This document shows positions 35,045 to 46,819 of a DNA stretch of 64,000 nt, in pieces (positions within the stretch are counted from its first letter, which is position 1; every line of letters starts with the position of its first letter). The DNA is from Chrysemys picta bellii (taxonomy: Eukaryota > Chordata > Testudines > Emydidae): contig NC_088794.1 of the NCBI RefSeq assembly GCF_011386835.1, positions 66,170,506 through 66,234,505 of the forward strand, in the 5' to 3' direction. A model generated the notes under the pieces. That model made no database searches, had not been told where the DNA came from, and saw only the letters and a list, made by a program, of their open reading frames with translations. The translations under genes were made by a program, and so were the position numbers.

Positions 35045-36028
35045 AGTTAGTAAAAACTAATTATTTTAAATAGATACTCTATAGATGATATTAAATTAGC
35101 TAGTTAAAAAATCATTAGAAAACAGTGGAGGATTGAAGTTTCTCCCAGGTTTGGAATTACAGGAATCCCTTTTCCCCCAAACTGTAAGCAGAGGCTCTGC
35201 TCCTCCCTTCTATCCCCAATTCTCTTCCATATTCATGATAGGTGAGATTAAATCTCTCTCTTTTTTAAGGTGCGACTAACCATATGTTAGGGAGGAGTAC
35301 TCTTTCATGACAAAGTAATTATGGTGAGACTGAAATATTACAAACTTTTCTCCTTAACACTGACAGATCTTTAGATCCATGATTGCTGGATTATCTATTT
35401 AGAGAGTTCAGTTAAGCCAATGGGTTTTAAAGTTTGTTTCTAAAAATTAGCACAAAGACCCAAAGATTCTAGTGTTGGCATTCCACAAGACATCCTTCCA
35501 CAGATTCCTGCAACTTCGAGTGCAAGGAAATGTCACACGCTCAAATTCGTAGAGTGCCCAAGTTGAGTCATGGAAGGAAAATTGTGTAAAGGTATAATGT
35601 AAGCGAGGGGTTTCTTATTCTGATAAATTATAGCTCTAATTTACATATATTCCCTCCTGCCTGTCAGTTTATGCACCGTAGCTTTCAATTATTTATAGTT
35701 TAAATGTGATGGGTTTAAAATTATCAGTTTATATAACCCACTAAACTTTTTAGTCACTCTCACTTATTAGGGATACCTGCTCTTCTAGTTAGAACTGTCT
35801 TTTTGTGGCCCTCTGCTGTTCAATTAAGACATTGCTGTTCCCTTTCTTGTGTACTGAGGACTAAAAGCTGTGTGCTTCGCAAAGACCATTTAGCAATTTA
35901 GCTTATTTAAAGTTGACGGTGTAAACCTTGTTAAAATTAATGGTACATTTAAAGGGAGAAACAAATCAGAAAGTTTACTGCTTTGGCTTTCTAGCATCTT
36001 CCATCTGCGCATCTCCAAATACCACACA
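35045..36028. other. Non-coding DNA, no gene seen
   Basis: No protein-like frame, no repeat ends recognised. Confidence 0.4.
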
Positions 36029-36029
36029 A

Positions 36030-36195
36030 ATGTGAATTAAGCCTCACAACAAACCTGTGAGGCAGATTAGTTGTAGTACACATACTTTCTAGGTGCTAAT
36101 GGAGGCTAAGTGGCTTGCCCAGGGTTGTGGAGCTGGGAATTAATTGAAGGATTCTTACTGAAAATCCTTGCTCTAATTGCTATATGAGATGCCCC
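36030..36195 (-). repeat. MIR-like SINE relic, reverse orientation
   Basis: Reverse MIR text: AATTAAGCCTCACAACAAAC, CTGTGAGGCAGATTAGT, GAGGCTAAGTGGCTTGCCCA, GGAGCTGGGAATTAATTGAA. Confidence 0.65.
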
Positions 36196-36756
36196 CCAGT
36201 TAGAGGAGAGATGGAAAGAACTAAGAGGAAAGCAACAACAAGCAAACATATTTTGCAACCCAGCCTCTACCCCCAGGAGGGTTCTAGAGACAGACACAAC
36301 TAGGGGATGGTAGGCTCTGTCTCCTGGAACAAGGCAGGGTGCAGAGTGGACAGGAGCGCCAAGGCAATGGCCTCCAGTGGATTCCTTGAGATCTGCATGT
36401 TCTGTGGGTGGAGCTTCCAATCTCTTTCATGGGAGGGCAAACCCCATACCCTGAAGGGGAAGAACTCTAAGGAAACCATAACTTATTTCAGCTCCATTAC
36501 ATGAATATTTCTACACAAGAGAGCTTGGGGCCTTCTGAGAACAGGCGGAGAAGTGAACTGTCAGTAATATCACCCTCAATTTACAAACTTTCTCAATTTC
36601 TATGGGAGTTCAAAAGAGAAGTTAAGATCAAGAAGTACAGTGTTCATGGGATCCTGGCCACTAGGAAGAAGAAATGACAACTGCAGACTTCCCACTTGAT
36701 CCAGGAAAGAATATGGCTCTTGACACAAATTAAAATGAAATGTAAGCTGGCACACA

Positions 36757-36950
36757 GGGTATGTCTACACTGCAGCTGGGAACACGCCTCCCAGTCTGGG
36801 TGGACAGATTTGCACTAATAGGACTCGAGCTAATATGTAAGCAGTGTAGATGTTGCAGCTCAGGTAGTCGTTCAGGCTCTCAAGCCCACCCAACCTCCCT
36901 GGGTCTCAGCTTGGGTGGCTAGCCCAAGTCTCTGCCAGAGTCGCAACATC
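36757..36950 (+). mobile_element. Harbinger-type MITE, 3' end lost
   Basis: It begins GGGTATGTCTACACTGCAGC then TGGGAACACGCCTCCCAG, the same start as the MITE at 22968, with AGCTCAGGTAGTCGTTCAGG inside. No inverted right end is found before 36960. Confidence 0.65.
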
Positions 36951-36959
36951 TGGGACATT

Positions 36960-38870
36960 TCATCATATTGCCATTACTACAGATAATCAGTAAAATTTTC
37001 GAGTAAATACAGTTGCTTATCTACAACCAAATACTTTCTTTTATATTTGTATTTGAATTCACACTTATGATTGCATGATTCTTTGGAGGTCCTGCTATGA
37101 TTTGATAGCAGACTCTCCACCTGAGTGTTGGGACAGCTCTAGATAGTGTGATATTTGTCATTGATTTTTAAAGTTCTCTGCTGCTATAATCTATAAATTT
37201 ACTGTACATATATTCACTTTCTTTGTATTTCTATTTAACGGCTTATTTTCCTTACAGCTCTTTACTGCAGGTTGACTCATAGGTGGAGGGACTCATTTAT
37301 TTTCATATGGCAAATACAACATTTTAATTTGATTTACTAGTTTAATGAACACTAACATAGTTTATTGGAATCCTGATTTTTCAAAACTGTTTTTTTCCAT
37401 AAAAAACATGAACAATCTAAGCTTTTGTATGTTTATCTCTCTTGGAAAGATATTTCTAAGGCATCATAGTATATAAGTACTGTATTTGTCCAGATGCACA
37501 ATGGTGTTTGGGTAAAGTCTTGTTTAACCTAACTTTGGCTTATTTCAATTAATAAATGATTCTTACGTTTCCCAAGTCTGCACATCTGCCAATCAGCAGC
37601 TCAGAAAGAGTCAGACCCTCAGCTGGTATAAATCTGTGTACTTCATTCGATTTCAGTAGAGATACACTGATTTACACAAACTGAGGAACTGCCTAGCTGC
37701 TGAAATCTTCATCATGATTTCATTGCCAATGCTTTCACTACTGTCATACCTTCTTTACTGCCTTCCTGAGTCCTTGAGAATGCTGCCACCCACCTTCTCA
37801 CATGCACAAAGAAGTGCACCCACATTCTTACATAACTCCATTGGTTCCGCATTCATTTCAAAACCATGCTCCTTGTCTAAGACTCTCAATGGACTTGAAA
37901 CTCAGAATTTACAGATTTCAGAAAGGCCTTTTAGTTCATCTAGTGCATACCCTGGTAGTTCATGGATTGCTTCATTAAACAGGTTTTCTAATGTGGTGTC
38001 TACAGTATTGCAAGAAGAGTCTGTGAGATTTCAGGGTTACTCAGCTCAAAGCCTATTCCTTAAAAAACCTCCAACCCAAACCTTTTACTTAAACCTAATC
38101 CAACTGATCTCAACACTGCTGTCTTGGTTGATCTCTAGTTTCTATCTTCATGCAGATGAAGAGTAAATTGATCAGTCTCCTGCTTAATACTGCATGAGGT
38201 TTCTAAAAGGGATTTAGAATTGGGACGAAAGAATTGCAGTTTTATTTATTGCATTTGTGGCCAGGAGCCATTTTTTTGAAAGCAAATGAATTTAGTCTCT
38301 TTTCTTCTTTGTAGTTCTTTGTAGAGCAATTAAATGTGGTACCAAGGATAAACCAAATGTGACTTTCATGTGGTTACTAAGCCAATTTAAAAGATTGATG
38401 TAATGGTTATGGAAATTGACCACTAGACTTTCATACTGTATTTGTAGAGATTCTTTCTGCATTTGCTCTAGGTATTTTCACTAATGTTTTGGTTAATTGA
38501 ATGAAATATTTAGAAAGTCTAAATTAACTGTTATTCAATTAGATTTTAAGCCTTCATGTAACTACTGTAATTACTGTTCAATGTGTATTAAAAGGATTTT
38601 CCACAGTCATAAACAGTTTCCCACTAGCTATTGCTTTTCTGAATACATTTCAATCTGAAATCGTGAGAAGGTTCCATGTGCCAAAATAGTTCTGCTATAG
38701 TGCAGTACTTGTGAGAGACTCAGACTCTGGTAAATAAGAGCTGTGTGCTCAACCCTGTAGTCCTTATTTCTGCCAGTAACAATGGGGTCAGCAGAATGGG
38801 GAATGGAACCTATAAAACCTAGATTTTAAGCACTCATTCTAGCTACTACTAACACTTTCTAGAAAGATGT
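36960..38870. other. AT-rich DNA with one foldback repeat, no gene seen
   Basis: 37612-37692 is a foldback unit (CAGACCCTCAGCTGGTATAA against TGATTTACACAAACTGAGGA). A 150-codon plus-strand frame at 37714-38166 has pyrimidine-rich composition and no recognisable domain. I do not call it a gene. Confidence 0.4.
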
Positions 38871-38884
38871 TTTACTTATGGGGA

Positions 38885-39335
38885 AGGTGTGAGGGCTTGC
38901 TGACCTCAGCCCCAGGGTTCCCAAGGCAATGCTCAGACCACAGCTGCCACCCAGCAGCTCACCTGAGTGACTGGAGAAGGGGACCACTGAAGCTATAGCT
39001 TGCAAAGGGCCCTGCCTCTATGAAGCTTCTGATTGAAGGAGACGTCCAACCCCAGTGATTGTCTGGAAAGGCCTCCTAAACCAGAAAGAGGCATGCTTGG
39101 CTGGCTGTGGACACTGCCTACTTACCTGATTCCTCCCTTCCCACCTGTTCCTGTTCCTGTCCTCCTTATCCCAGACCCCTGTCTGTTCCTAGTTCCTGCT
39201 TTCTTGCCTTGCTACAAGTCCCTGCTCCTGTGTCCTACCCCTGACTCCAATTCTGATCCTTGGCTTGACTCCTGGCTCTCTCTGGCTCTGACCCTTGGCT
39301 CTGGCTCCTGACTAACCGTTATATATGATGCCCAC
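38885..39335 (+). repeat. LTR-like or leader-like retroelement block
   Basis: A GC-richer block starts near GTGTGAGGGCTTGCTGACCT and ends in a string of CTGGCTC/CCTTGGCTC/CTGACTC units (39240-39310). Pyrimidine-rich direct repeats of this kind are known to me from turtle retroelement LTR/leader regions, but no TG...CA borders or target duplication could be fixed. The open frame in it (39033-39311) is a Pro/Leu/Ser-rich by-product of the repeats. Confidence 0.4.
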
Positions 39336-39357
39336 ACCCTGGCTCCTACAAAAGGAT

Positions 39358-39475
39358 GCTTTTATGGCTAAAGCACAAGACTGAGAATCAGGAGATGTGT
39401 TTTTTTCCTCTTGCTTTTCTACAGCCTTGCTGTGTGATCTTACCCAAGTTGCTTAAAATGCTTGACTTCTCCTTC
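39358..39475 (+). repeat. MIR-like SINE relic
   Basis: TGGCTAAAGCACAAGACTGA then GAATCAGGAGA, GCTTTTCTACAGCCTTGCTG, TGTGATCTTACCCAAGTTGC: the head and middle of a MIR. Confidence 0.6.
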
Positions 39476-39479
39476 CAGC

Positions 39480-41010
39480 TGCTTTGTGATGCTCACAAAA
39501 AGGCAGTAGAATGCTGCCCTAATGGAATAGCTGGAGATTCCCTTGATGTAATGGAATCTCTAGATGAAGTAAATCCTCAGTGTAGCTCCAGCCTGTCCCA
39601 GAGTCAAGGGCACAGAGAAGTGGCTTAGCTCCACTTTCTTTCCCCACCCTTTGTGGTCAAGCAGAGCTCAAGTCAGTCCAAGGAGCTCACCCTTTCTATT
39701 CATTTCCATATTAATAACATGGGGATAATATTTCCTCCTATAGGCTTTGGAATACTTAATCAGCCAAATGTTTTGCAGTATTTAGATGGAAGGTGTCATA
39801 GAAATGCAAAGTGTTCTGAATATTCCATAAAATGCTTCAGTTAGACATAATGAACAAATAATGATTATTCCAGTAGTGAATTATTTAATAACTGATTAAC
39901 CTTGGATAAGTTATGAGTGTTTCAGCAGTGAGCCTTCATTGTAATTCTTACATTCATTCAGACAGGAGTTGAAGTATAATGTTCATTTTAACCAGTCTGG
40001 ATTGCAGTAAAAGAGTGTGTTTAGATGTTGTACCTTTGGCAAGTCAGAAATAAACAGTTCTCCAGCGTGTGGACAGCTGCTTAGCCCATCTGTGACTAGC
40101 CTTTGCTATGTGGATTTTACATAAAACAAACGTTGCTATATTCCCTTCAAAATAGAGATTCAGTAGTTGGATAGAGAAGTTTACAGGATATAGCATGTAA
40201 TATATTATCCACATAGATACTTTTTTAAGGATTATAAAACCAATAATGAGGAGCCAAAAGATCCTATACAACTGAATATTTAATTTAAACATATATGTGT
40301 ATATGCCTTTTACAAAAGATACATGTGTATTTTAACTTTTAAATGTCAGAATAACCTTCCAGTTTGGAAAGAACAAATGATCGGGCCAAATCTTCAACTG
40401 GTATAAAACAGCATTACTCCATTGACTTCAGTGCACCTAAATTGATTCACACACCAGATCTGAGGCTCTGGCCTTTGTTTAAAAAAGTCATCATCAACAC
40501 AGATGTGAAAATTAACATTAAATGTTCCGAGTAGGAAGGTGTTGTTATTTAAAGACATAAAAATACAGAATGCATGATAATTCTATCAAGAGGATTCTGA
40601 GGTACTTTAGGAACAGAGTTATTTAAAAACAAAAATACATTAGAGATTACAAGTATGTTCAAACAGTATAAAGATGTAACAGTTACCAAGGAACTACAAT
40701 AGAGTAAAAGCAGTCTGTTTACATCCAGTATATTACAGTGAAACCACAGTACCAGCAAACAAGAGGTTTCTAATGTTACACATAAATTAATAAAACAAAG
40801 CAGGAACAATATTTTGGTTTGCTTCATGATCCCAGCCCCACTGATCCACATATAGTAAGTGCATGATAGGTGAGCATTTCATTCTTTTACTTTACACTTC
40901 TATAGGCTGACAAAACCTCTAAACAATAGTGAATTAAGGGCCAGATGCTCAAAGTTAGGTAAGTGCAATTGCATGCATACCTTAGTTCAACTTAAGCATG
41001 TACACATATT
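39480..41010. other. AT-rich DNA with one foldback repeat, no gene seen
   Basis: 40382-40475 is a foldback unit: CGGGCCAAATCTTCAACTGG against CACACCAGATCTGAGGCTCT around CATTGACTTCAGTG. No coding frame supported. Confidence 0.4.
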
Positions 41011-41014
41011 TAAT

Positions 41015-41215
41015 GTGAGGCAGTTTGGTCTAAGTGGACTTAGCACCAGAGTGGTACTCTGGAGGCTTGGATTCTGTTCCCAGATTGCAACTGGCCTGCT
41101 GATCTTGAGAAAGTCACTTCCCTTCCCTGTCCCTCAGTTTCCCCATCTGTAAAATGGATATAGTGATAGTGACCTCCTTTGAAAAGTGCTTTGAGATATA
41201 CCAGTAAAAAGTTGC
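41015..41215 (+). repeat. MIR-like SINE
   Basis: AGGCAGTTTGGTCTAAGTGG, GAGAAAGTCACTTCCCTTCC, CTCAGTTTCCCCATCTGTAA, AAAAGTGCTTTGAGATATAC: a nearly complete MIR with its conserved core. Confidence 0.75.
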
Positions 41216-41895
41216 ATATAAGAGCTGGGTATTTTAGGAATTATTAATCAATATCCCTGCATGCACATGGCCAGATTAGTGCCTAAAAGGCCTTGTGCTT
41301 ATGAAACTACCTCATTCACATGCATGCTGCATAACAATACACTCCCCTTCTTCCTGCTCCTTGCTCCAGAGCTCTGTATGTGCATGCCAGATAACACTTC
41401 ACTGAAGGGCAGGCCAGAGTTCTGTCTTTCCTGGACTTTCAGAAAGCATTAAACAGATTTGAACCTCAAGGCTTTTATTCATGAAACCAGATAAATGGTG
41501 GTTAATAGTTCCCAGTCAATTTCAAAGAGAGTGTAACATACACTTTCATAGTAAACAAGCATTTAATGCATACAAAACACACTGTAAACAGTATAAAACT
41601 TGTTCATAGTATTCCAGATACTATTAATACCTTCTAAACAAAATCTATTAGTAAATTTACTGGTGTTTTTTTATACAGACTTCCCCCTTTTGCTTCTGTT
41701 ACATACAAATATAAAATTTCAACATAACATTTTCTATACTTCCACACACACACATCAAAATACATTCCCCTCTGTCTCAGAGATGATTTCTCAGTCTTTA
41801 TAGCGTAACCAGAGTATGCGATATGGGTCCAGTTGGACTCTTCAGAACTTGAGAAATGGCAGCTTCTCAGTCCTTTCTAACATTTCAGAACCCTG

Positions 41896-43104
41896 TGTGA
41901 TGGGTTGAATCACAGAACCCCCCGTGGGAGCTGCCACCTGATGTGCCAAGACTACTTTTGTCCCTGCTTTCTCTGCCAGCTCGGGGCCCCAGCACCTTGT
42001 CCTGCTGAGCCAGACACGCCTGTCTGCTCCAACAGACTCAGGGTCTGAATTACTTGCCCCAAAGCTGCAGACTTAACTGAAAGCAGCTAACAGAGTGTTC
42101 TTGTCTTTAACACTCAGATGCCCAACTCCCAGTGGGGTCTAAACCCAAATAAATCCATTTTACCCTGTATAAAGCTTGTAGAGTGCGAACAGTTTATGAG
42201 TTTACCTGTATAGGTAATTGTTCGCCCTCTATAACACTGATAGAGAGATATGCACAGCTTTTTGCCCTCCCCCCCCCAGGTAGTAATACATACTCTGGGT
42301 TAATTAATAAATAAAAAGTGATTTTATTAAGTAGGATTTAAGTGGTTCCAAGTAGTAACAGACAGAACAAAGTGAATTACCAAGTAAAATAAAATAGAAC
42401 ACGCAAGTCTATGTCTAATGCAGTAAGAAACCGAATACAGATAAGATCCTCACCAGTTCCAGAATGCTTCCTTTTACAGACTAATCTCCTTTTAGTCTGG
42501 GTCCAGCAATCACGCATATCCCTTGCAGTCACTGTCCTTTGTTCCAGTTTCTTTCAGATATCTTTGGGGGTGGAGAGGCTCTCTCTTTAGCCATCTGAAG
42601 ACAAAATGGAGGGATCTCCCACGGGCTTAAATAGACTTTCTCTTGTGAGTAGAGACCCCCTCCTCTCTCCTATGCAAAATCCAGTTACAAAATGGAATTT
42701 TGGAGTCACCTGGCCAAGTGACATGTCCACGCATGACTGAGTTCCTTAACAGCCAAGCCACATTCCTAGGAAAGCCCAGATGTGGATTGGTGTCTCCAAG
42801 TTCATTGTTGGCTTAAGTGTTTCTTGATCGGGCACTTCCTGAGAAAAGACTATTCTCAGTAAGCTGACCAACTGCTTCACTACAACCTACTTAGAATCAA
42901 ACAAGTGTGCAGCCGATATTCATAACGTCAAATACAAAAATGATACATGCCTACAAACAGGATTAATAGATTCAGTAGATCATAACCTTTACAGAGATAT
43001 GTTACATGGCATATGTAGCATAAAACACATTCTAGTTATGTTATATATATACACATACATAAGCATATTTCCATAAAGCCTTATGAGGGGCACGGACTGT
43101 CACA
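41896..43104. mobile_element. Solo LTR of a retroelement, 1209 bp
   Basis: It begins TGTGATGGGTTG and ends CGGACTGTCACA, so the first and last five bases (TGTGA/TCACA) are inverted. It is flanked by CCCTG on both sides (41891-41895 and 43105-43109), a 5-bp target duplication typical of LTR retroelement integration. No gag, pol or env text lies inside. Such solo LTRs arise by recombination between the two LTRs of a complete copy. I recognise the family as a common turtle LTR but cannot decide between endogenous retrovirus and gypsy-type origin. Transcription orientation is not settled. Confidence 0.9.
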
Positions 43105-43109
43105 CCCTG

Positions 43110-43735
43110 TCAACAAACAAATAGTCTGGGGATCTTCAATGACAGGATACTGAAGTGTTTGAAAGAACTAAGATGCTGCCATTCTTCTTAAACTCAGAAG
43201 GCTCCAGGTGACATACACTACATATTATGACTACACTATAAATACAGAGACATCATTCTCTGAAGGAAGATCAGAGGAACCCCAGTACGTGTGCTAAAGT
43301 ATAGAAATGTAATGTTCTGTTGAAACCTTATATTTGAAGATATTTAACAGCAATGGTGGGGAAATCTATATAAGTAGCACTGCAGATTTGCTGCCTAACA
43401 GCTTTTTGTTTAAAAGTTAGTCATAGTATTCCAAATACTGTTAACAATGTTTTGTACTATTTATTACATTTTCTGGTGCATTAAATGTTTGCTTTGCTAA
43501 GAAACTGTGTGATACACTCTCTCTTTGCGGAGGACTGGGAACTATTAACACCTGTTTATCAGGGTTTTACATATGTTAGCCCTGAGGTTTAACTCTGTGT
43601 AATGCTCTCTGGAAAGTCCTGAAAAGACAGAACTCTGGCCTATGCTTCAGCAAAGAGTTAATCTAGGATGCAGAAAGAAGGAGAGTGTAATAGTTATGCA
43701 TTATATTGCCACAGCATGCCCCACCACCAGCATTA
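43110..43735. other. Non-coding DNA, no gene seen
   Basis: AT-rich. No repeat ends or coding frame recognised. Confidence 0.4.
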
Positions 43736-43738
43736 TAT

Positions 43739-44660
43739 TGTGATGGAATGTCTACGCCCCCACGAGCAGAGATAGAGTTAACTGGATAAGGAAGCAATTA
43801 GTGCATCCTGTTGCCCCTGAAAAGTGAGCCAGGGTCAAATTTAGGGTTAGACCCAGCTGAGGAGGCCCTGGGTGTCTGAATTAAGGAGTGGGATACCCAA
43901 TTAAAAAAAATTAAGGACTTCAGGGTAGTAGAAGTGAAGCAGGTGACAGAGGCAGAAAATAGGCATTGGGATCCTCTCCTGAGAAAGGAGTTCTGGTAAA
44001 GGGCTAGACGTTGGGAAACCACAAGGACAGAATAAACTCCTATGGTGAGCCTTAACAAAAGGGCAAGACCCCAAGGAGATGGCCCAGTAATTGGGTTGCC
44101 AGAGGAAAGAGACATGGACACAAAGAGAGCCTTGTGGGAGTCAGACCGGAGCCAGACCTCCAGGGAGAAAGCCTTAGGAGGTGTGATTTAGAAAGCAGGA
44201 AAGAACTCTAAAGAGTCCAGGAAGGGGTGAAGAGTCTGTGGAGGAGGGAAAGGGATTAGAGGCAGGTCAAGGTGGGAATTACTTCAGGGCATCAGCAAGA
44301 ATCCTAAGGAAGCAGACTTTAGCTATTTGCCACAGGGTTCCTGGACTGAGATCCTGAGTAGAGGGAGGGTCTGGGTTCCCCAAGTGTCCACCGAAGAAGA
44401 CAGCACTAAAGCCCACTGTAATAAGGGGTGTACGGATCACTGAACCCACAGTTGAGGTGAAGATCTACCATATGGAGTATTGTTTTGTGGAACTGTTATC
44501 TCAGAACGAGTAGGACTGAACCTGACCTGGCTAGAGGGCTGAGTTATGAGAGGAAGCACACCACCATAAGGCTGGAGCAGCTGTTGGAAGGGGTGCAAGA
44601 GAAGAGTCCGATATGCCAAGATCAGTCATGAGGGGCTGTGCCAGAGGTAAGCTATGCTTC
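43739..44660. mobile_element. LTR-like purine-rich repeat, right end unclear
   Basis: It begins TGTGATGGAATGTCTACGCC, like the start of the solo LTR at 41896. It is purine-rich throughout (GTGAGCCAGGGTCAAAT; AAGGGCAAGACCCCAAGGAG; GAGTAGAGGGAGGGTCTGGG) and ends near GAGGGGCTGTGCCAGAGGTA. I recognise the text as a turtle retroelement block. The expected TCACA end and target duplication were not found. Confidence 0.5.
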
Positions 44661-44664
44661 TAGA

Positions 44665-46610
44665 GGGGAGAAAGGCAAGTGAAATACACTTGGAAGCACA
44701 TTAAGTAGAGAAACTAGCTAGCTATTTTGGTAAAGTAGGTCTCTCTCTTTCATCTGGCTTTAGGAGATCTTGAAGATCTTTTTAAAAGAAAATATTCCTT
44801 GGCTATTGAGTTTTTGCATTTTATTTCTGATGCTTAAATAGCAAACATCTCATGTCATTAATTTTTAAACACTATTAATAGCATGAAACATTTATGTTCC
44901 ACATATTTGACCAATTAATAAGAAATTGCAAAAGAAAGCACTAAGGATACACTTTGTTACAGCTACTGAGGGGAAAGGTCAGTGGGTGTCCTGAAATGCA
45001 CTTGGTAGAAAGTACAGTCTCCCAAGCTGCTCTGTTCTCTTCCAGTTTTGTAAGATTCAAGATATGAACAGCTTGAAATTTAACTGACCATTTTGTACCT
45101 ACGCCTGTTAAAAGTAACAAGATGACAGTACTGAAAGAAGTTTAGTGGAGGGGGGCCGGAAATCCTCTTCCTTTATCAGTTTAACTTTGTTTATTTGGCA
45201 GCATTCTGTATGTAGTCAGTTTCTTCTCACCTCCCTCCCCAAAAATAAGTCAGTTTGGGTGATACTAAAGTAGGTAAAGAGTCCATGCAAACAGATCTTT
45301 ATATGTGATAAGGACAGCGTCTTTGCTGAAAAGACCCTGATAAACATCAGCAGGGAGGCAACAAAACTCTTATAATTTTTAAAAGGAATTAGAAGTTGGG
45401 ATATACTATTCAAGTGTGCTATATCAGAAAATAGTAATTCTTGAAATTGGTCATTTAAAAAACAAATCTAGGTTGATAATGTCTCTCAAACAAGGAATTT
45501 GGCCCTAAATCAGTGGGTGTATCATTAGCTCAGATTACTGTAACAACAGTTGTTAAGTTTTCCCAGTGTTAGACATTCAGAATACAGTAATTTGTACGTA
45601 AGTTATTTCTGGAAGCACACTCATAAAATGTGTTATTGGCAGTGCTGACTGGTGGTTAGTAGTAAAGAGAAAATACCAGACAATTCATTTCAATTGACTA
45701 GAGGTCATTACAATATCTGCCTTCCTTATCTCCCTGCCTTCATGCAGATACAAAGCACTCTGGTATTCCAAGAATCTTTCATGCATATCATATGAGCAGA
45801 GTTCTAATAAGCTGGAGCATCATATTTCACCTGATATTATGTTAAATTGCTGTCCCATTGCAGCTTAATCAGAATTTCTCTGAAACTTGTCACAGATATG
45901 CCAATGTTGTTGTTACCATGGAACAAAATGGATAACAAACAAGTGCAAGTCCTCTGTTGGCACTGTTGTTTGATGAGAATATTAGTGTAGAGAGACTCTG
46001 GAATAAGCTACGTACAGCAATCTTTATCAGTAACACCCCTTGCGTGGCACAGCTCTATTCTTTTGGAGCTGCTAATATCAATACATTATTTTTTTAGGGA
46101 CACAGTCTGTTGGATGCTTCAGAGGGAACTGTCACAACCTTGCCGCCCTCCTACCCCATAATATACCTAAGTGTGACTAGAGGGCTTTTTCCCTTATATT
46201 TCGAAGCATGAAGGTCAACAGGTATTTGGGCAAGCTATCTGATTAATTCAGCCTTTGTTCTGTTTACAAATTATCCACATGCTGGCTTGGATATTTCCAA
46301 GTGTGTTCATTATTTGAAACTATGTAGATCTATTTCAGCAAATGTGAAATAGTTGCTACAACTGTCACATTGTGTACTCACTACTCGCAATTTGCTATGC
46401 TGTGGTCGGTCACCTAAGTCTCATTTTATTATTTTATTATATTTTACCTATTATTAGAGGTAGTAGTTTGCTGTAGAACCCAGAGACCCTCTATTCAAGA
46501 CCAGGTATTGTACAGGTGCAGTACAAACACTCCAGTAGGCATGATTCTGACCTCAGCACTGATAATACTTTTATGTAACTAGATTGCACAATATACTGTT
46601 TATTCAGGGG
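44665..46610. other. AT-rich DNA, no gene seen
   Basis: No protein-like frame. Nothing recognisable apart from short AT tracts. Confidence 0.4.
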
Positions 46611-46617
46611 CCAAGTA

Positions 46618-46815
46618 CACCTCTACCCCTCTATAACACTACCCAATATAACACGAATTTGGATATAATGTGGTAAAGCAGTGGCTCCGGGGGGGGGGGG
46701 AGGGGGAGGCTGCGCACTCTGGCGGATCAAAGCAAGTTTGATATAACTCGGTTTCACCTATAACGCAGTAAGATTTTTTGGCTCCCGAGGACAGCGTTAT
46801 ATCGAGGTAGAGGTG
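46618..46815. mobile_element. Mariner/Tc1-type MITE with TA target duplication
   Basis: A 198-bp element. The left end is CACCTCTACCCCTCTATAAC and the reverse complement of the right end is CACCTCTACCTCGATATAAC (17 of 20 identical). TA flanks it on both sides (46616-46617, 46816-46817), the mariner/Tc1 hallmark. The interior repeats TATAAC/GTTATA motifs and carries a G-run at 46689-46700. No transposase. Confidence 0.9.
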
Positions 46816-46819
46816 TATT

